The position numbers and the translations under genes are program-made. From Archangium sp. (GTDB lineage Bacteria; Myxococcota; Myxococcia; Myxococcales; Myxococcaceae), in the NCBI GenBank assembly GCA_030695565.1, contig JAUYRZ010000110.1, forward strand, positions 21,051-85,050: a DNA stretch of 64,000 nt, written 5' to 3'. Shown here piece after piece: positions 60,639 through 64,000 of the stretch; the stretch's first letter is position 1, and every line of letters begins with the position of its first letter. The notes below the pieces were generated by a model. The model did not search any database. It was not told the DNA's origin and saw only the letters and a program-made list of their open reading frames with translations.

Positions 60639-63600
60639 CTACCACCGCCGCGCGAAGACGCGTGGATTGCCGTTGCCACCGGGCAAGTCGTCTTGCGACC
60701 ACAGCGCGATCGCACCCGTGCTGGTGCTGGCCACGGTGCACGAAGAGGCCTCTCCCCCGAGATGCTCCACGGGGCCCAGTGCAGCCATCACGCCCGCCGT
60801 CGTGCGAAAGCCCACCACGTTCGTGACATACGCCGCGTCCTGCAGCAGGCCCACCGCGAGATACTCGGCGCCGTCCCACACCATGAACTCCGCGCCGCTG
60901 CTGCCCACCGCGACCGAGCTCGACCAGGTGCCAGTCGCCCAGGTCGCAGTGCGGTCCGCAAACATCGCGCGGTAGCCAGTGCCGCTCGCGGCGACGGCGA
61001 AGGTGGTTCGCGTCCACGATCCGAACGACGAGGTCGTCCACGACGACAAGTTGAACACCGCGGCCGAGAAGCTGGTGTCGGAGCCACAGACCGCGGCGGC
61101 GCCGGTCGAGGCGCCCGCCAGCTTGCACGCGCCGGCCATGGTGGTGGCGCTGCTCCAGCTCGTACCGTTCCACGCGCGCAGTGCGCTCGAGTAGGTGGTG
61201 CCATTCCACGCCCTCGACGCGACCACGAAGCCCGTGCCGGCGGCGGCCAGTTCGATCTGGTCGCGCCCGGTGGTCTCGATGGTCGTCGGTGCAGACCAGG
61301 TCACGCCATCGACGCTCAGGGCCGACGACAGGTTCGCTGTCGGCGGCGTCAGCGATCTGTTCCACGCCAGCATGAAGCCAGCGCTCCCGTTGCTCAGTGC
61401 GAGATCGTTGTTGCCGGCGAGGTCTGCGACGTCGACGGTTGCGCCCAGCCCACCGCCCTGCGTGTACGTGACGGCGCGGAGCTTGCTCGGCGTGACGCCC
61501 TCTCGGGAGCCGATGAAGCCGACCACGAAGCGGCCTGCCCCGAAGGCGACCTTCGGTAGACGCGCGTGCACGGCCACCCGAAACGGCGCGCCCCACGCGG
61601 TTCCATCGAAAGCCGAGGCGAAGATGCACGTGCGCCCGCCGTCATCCTGTTGCCACGCGGCGAGCCCCTGGCCCGAGCCGTCGAAAGCAAGGCTGGCGTT
61701 GGAGGCCGCACCGAACCGCGGGGTGGTGGAGGCCGTCACCGCAGGTGCGAAGCTGGCGCTGCCCTGTTGCCAACTCCGGGCGCGCAGTGACTGGCCCTCT
61801 GCCCACAACACGACGGGTGTGCGCTCCAAGGCGGCGACGACCGCCACGCTGGCCCGCTCGACCGAGTTGACGGCGACGGCTGCGGCCCAGCTCACACCGT
61901 CGAACACCCGGGCGTAGACGGTGGCCTCGTCGTGCCAGGTCACGACGGTCGCGTTGCCGACCGACTTCACCTCGGTCAACGTCACCGGATCGGTCGCAGA
62001 GCCAGCCGTGAGCGTGACGGGAGCAGTCCAGCTCGTGCCGTCGAAGGTGCTGGCTTGCAGCGCAGTGGCGTTCTTCCACGCGGCGACGAAACCGCCGGGG
62101 CGGCCCGCGAGCACCGGCGCAGCGCTCGCCGTCACGGTCAACACGCCTGAGCCCGCGTTCCACACCTGCCCGGCCGAGGTCTCGACGGTCGCGGTGGGTG
62201 ACACGAAGCTCGCCATGGCGAAGCCCGCACCGTTGCCCACCACCTGCCCGAGCCCTGCAGGGCGGGTGCGCGTCGACCAGAGGCCCGTTGCCGGGTCGAG
62301 CACGTTGCAGCCGCTGGAGCCCGCGACCCAGCACGCGAGGAACGACTCGCCGCTGCCCGCGACGCGGAAGTTGCCGGGCAGGGCGGTGCCGCTGGCCAGG
62401 GTGGTGGTGTGCCAGGTCGTCCCGTCGAAGCGGTTGGTCAGCACCGAGAAGTTGGTGGCGTTGATCGAGCGCCCGTAGACGACCGCCAGGCCGCCGTCGT
62501 TGGTGTCGAACACGGGCGGCGTCCCGACGACCGCGCCTGCGCCTCCGTCGGTCTGCAGCCACGCGCCGCCGTCGAGGGCCGAGACCGTGAAGAAGAACGG
62601 GAAGCTCTGCGAGATGGGCGAGACGCTGAACAAGGCGCCGCCCGAGGTGCCCACCAGCGAGCCGTTCGCCGGAGGAAGACCGTGCGTCCACTGGCCGTTG
62701 ACGAGCACGGAGGTCGATCCGGCGAGTGCGCCGGGGCCGGTCCAGCTCACCGCGAAGTCGGCTCCGAAGGTGGCGATCTGGTGGGTGGTGGCGTTCGAGA
62801 GCACGGTGGAGGACCAGCCGGTTCCGTCGAAGACCGAGGCGCGCGCTTCAGTGGTGGCGCCAGTCGCCTCGGTGACCACGAGCGTACGCCCGCCCGCAGT
62901 GGCCGTGAGAGAGCGCGAGCTGGGCGCACTGGGCCCGGAGAGCGCGCTGAAGCTGCCGGTGGTGAACGGGGTGGTGCTGGTGCTGGCGAGCACGTTGCCG
63001 GCCTCGTCGCGCACGTTGCTGACCGTGATCGTGTAGCTGGTGTTCGCCGCGAGCGGCGCTGCGGGCGTGAGCACTGCGCGCCAGCCGTTGAAGTCGGTCA
63101 CGTACGACAGCGTCGCGGTCAAGCCCGAGATGGACACGTTGGCCGCCGTGATGCTGGCGGGGTCCATCGGCTCTTCGAAGGTGATGACCGGGCGTACGTC
63201 GCGCGGCACGCCCGTGGCGTTGGGCCCGGGGGAGATCGAACGAAGCGTGGGCGCGGTGACGTCGTACCGAAGGGTGTAGACGGTGGGCGTCGCGCTGACG
63301 TTGCCCGCGGCGTCGCGCAGCCACACGCAGAGCTTCTTCGAAGTCTGCGCGGTGCCGATGTACGTCGACACGGGCGAGGAGAACGCGGTGAAGGTGCCGG
63401 GTGTGGTCGGGGTCGTCACGCTGCCGGCGACGACGGTGATGGCCTGCTGCACCGGGGTCTCAGACGGAGTGATGGTGAGGTTCACCGTGGTCTGGTTCGT
63501 CGACCTGCGGCCGTTGTCGACGTCGAGCGTCGCCACGGGCCTCACCGTGTCGACGGCAATGGTGTCTGACACGCGAACGACAGGCCCGGTGGGGTCTTGA

Positions 63601-64000
63601 AACTCGGCGTACACGGTGCGCGCGCCTTCGCCGGGCGAGAAGGTGAAGCTGCGCGTGGTGCTGAAGGGCTGCCACGCCGTCCACACGGTGGTGTCGTCTG
63701 AGAAGCGCATCTGGGTGGCGCTCGACGAGGTGAGCGTCAACGAGACCGTCAGGGAGGTGGCCCACATGGCGCCGCTGTTGATGACGACGGTTCCGTCGCC
63801 CGTCGCGGTGCCGCCGCCTGCGGCAGTGCCGCCACCAGCCGCAGTGCCGCCACCGGTCGCAGTGCCGCCACCGGTCGCAGTGCCGCCGCCGGTCGCAGTG
63901 CCGCCGCCGGTCGGAGTGCCGCCGCCGGTCGCTGTGCCGCCGCCGGTCGCAGTGCCGCCGCCGGTCGCAGTGCCTCCGACGGTCGCAGTGCCGCCGCCGG
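60639..64000 (-). CDS. Giant secreted repeat protein (N-terminus outside window)
   Basis: At least 1120 aa; the frame is open to the window edge, through a GGGTAT low-complexity region, so the Met at 63767 is not the start. After the linker come Ig-like beta domains (VYAEFQDPTGPVV, DTVRPVATLDVDNG), a Big_5-type domain (SPGPNATGVPRDVRPVITFEEPMDPASI), then about 800 residues of repeats built round FDGT-x-W and VVTW-like strands, reminiscent of beta-propeller blades. It ends GNPRVFARRW with no MYXO-CTERM tail. Likely an outer-membrane lipoprotein or adhesin, judging from its linker. Confidence 0.75.
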   Translation of the reverse strand, partial: GGGTATVGGTATGGGTATGGGTATGGGTPTGGGTATGGGTATGGGTATGGGTAAGGGTAAGGGTATGDGTVVINSGAMWATSLTVSLTLTSSSATQMRFSDDTTVWTAWQPFSTTRSFTFSPGEGARTVYAEFQDPTGPVVRVSDTIAVDTVRPVATLDVDNGRRSTNQTTVNLTITPSETPVQQAITVVAGSVTTPTTPGTFTAFSSPVSTYIGTAQTSKKLCVWLRDAAGNVSATPTVYTLRYDVTAPTLRSISPGPNATGVPRDVRPVITFEEPMDPASITAANVSISGLTATLSYVTDFNGWRAVLTPAAPLAANTSYTITVSNVRDEAGNVLASTSTTPFTTGSFSALSGPSAPSSRSLTATAGGRTLVVTEATGATTEARASVFDGTGWSSTVLSNATTHQIATFGADFAVSWTGPGALAGSTSVLVNGQWTHGLPPANGSLVGTSGGALFSVSPISQSFPFFFTVSALDGGAWLQTDGGAGAVVGTPPVFDTNDGGLAVVYGRSINATNFSVLTNRFDGTTWHTTTLASGTALPGNFRVAGSGESFLACWVAGSSGCNVLDPATGLWSTRTRPAGLGQVVGNGAGFAMASFVSPTATVETSAGQVWNAGSGVLTVTASAAPVLAGRPGGFVAAWKNATALQASTFDGTSWTAPVTLTAGSATDPVTLTEVKSVGNATVVTWHDEATVYARVFDGVSWAAAVAVNSVERASVAVVAALERTPVVLWAEGQSLRARSWQQGSASFAPAVTASTTPRFGAASNASLAFDGSGQGLAAWQQDDGGRTCIFASAFDGTAWGAPFRVAVHARLPKVAFGAGRFVVGFIGSREGVTPSKLRAVTYTQGGGLGATVDVADLAGNNDLALSNGSAGFMLAWNRSLTPPTANLSSALSVDGVTWSAPTTIETTGRDQIELAAAGTGFVVASRAWNGTTYSSALRAWNGTSWSSATTMAGACKLAGASTGAAAVCGSDTSFSAAVFNLSSWTTSSFGSWTRTTFAVAASGTGYRAMFADRTATWATGTWSSSVAVGSSGAEFMVWDGAEYLAVGLLQDAAYVTNVVGFRTTAGVMAALGPVEHLGGEASSCTVASTSTGAIALWSQDDLPGGNGNPRVFARRW
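63801..64000. repeat. 18-bp tandem repeat encoding GGGTAT
   Basis: About 11 units (plus-strand core GTCGCAGTGCCGCCGCCG) at the window edge, continuing beyond it. Linker-type low complexity. Confidence 0.85.

Noticed and set aside
60454..60975. Plus-strand frame containing the folA-like end
   Set aside because: Only the 76-bp repeat resembles folA; the rest is antisense to the giant protein gene and has no start signal.

Overview
The window is high-GC, densely coded DNA from a flagellated member of the Myxococcota. The evidence is MYXO-CTERM-type tails (GCGC, hydrophobic stretch, Arg cluster) on secreted proteins, a Glt-type gliding-motility locus, many lipoproteins with Cys-rich or Gly/Thr-rich linkers, Hanks-type kinases with TPR tails, and GTG/TTG starts. 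No phage, IS element, CRISPR array or rRNA was seen.

Layout. Positions 1-2806 (minus) hold a truncated zinc-finger/Ser-Thr kinase/TPR protein. Positions 3009-5178 hold two small unknown proteins and miaB. Positions 5248-28981 (plus) hold a block that matches, in content and order, the G1 gliding cluster of Myxococcus as I recall it: a secreted SFPD-repeat protein (probable 7(1) septoil knot), a CsgG/TPR protein, a lipoprotein, two CglF-like small secreted proteins, GltG (FHA-TM-TonB-like), a GltH/CglE-like barrel, an RGG-box/TPR protein, the 4083-residue TPR protein GltI (AgmK) and GltJ (AgmX; zinc ribbon-GYF-TM-TonB-like). Together these would form an envelope-spanning machine. Its AglRQS-type motor genes are not in this window.

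Positions 29172-34559 are mixed: a lipoprotein, a MORN-like protein, a RelA/SpoT-like unknown, a second lipoprotein, tRNA-Leu(UAA) and ffh. Positions 34605-48716 (minus) form a late flagellar block. A sigma-54-like promoter precedes flgF-flgG-flgA-flgH-flgI-flgJ(M23)-flgM-flgN-flgK-flgL-unknown 654-aa protein. A sigma-28-like promoter precedes fliC, and a second possible sigma-54 site precedes fliD-fliS-(fliT-like)-glycosyltransferase. FlgM plus a sigma-28 site in front of flagellin indicates the usual checkpoint. A FliJ-like gene is divergent from flgF.

Positions 49516-64000 are accessory and surface functions: an M3 peptidase, an M64-like metalloprotease lipoprotein with a MYXO-CTERM tail, a trypsin-like protease, folA, a DAG-repeat MYXO-CTERM protein, a possible papain-like protein, small lipoproteins, a relict reading frame and the 3' part of a very large repeat protein that runs off the window. 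A 76-bp copy of the folA 3' end and downstream DNA lies 5 kb away.

All family assignments are by eye and memory; no search was run.
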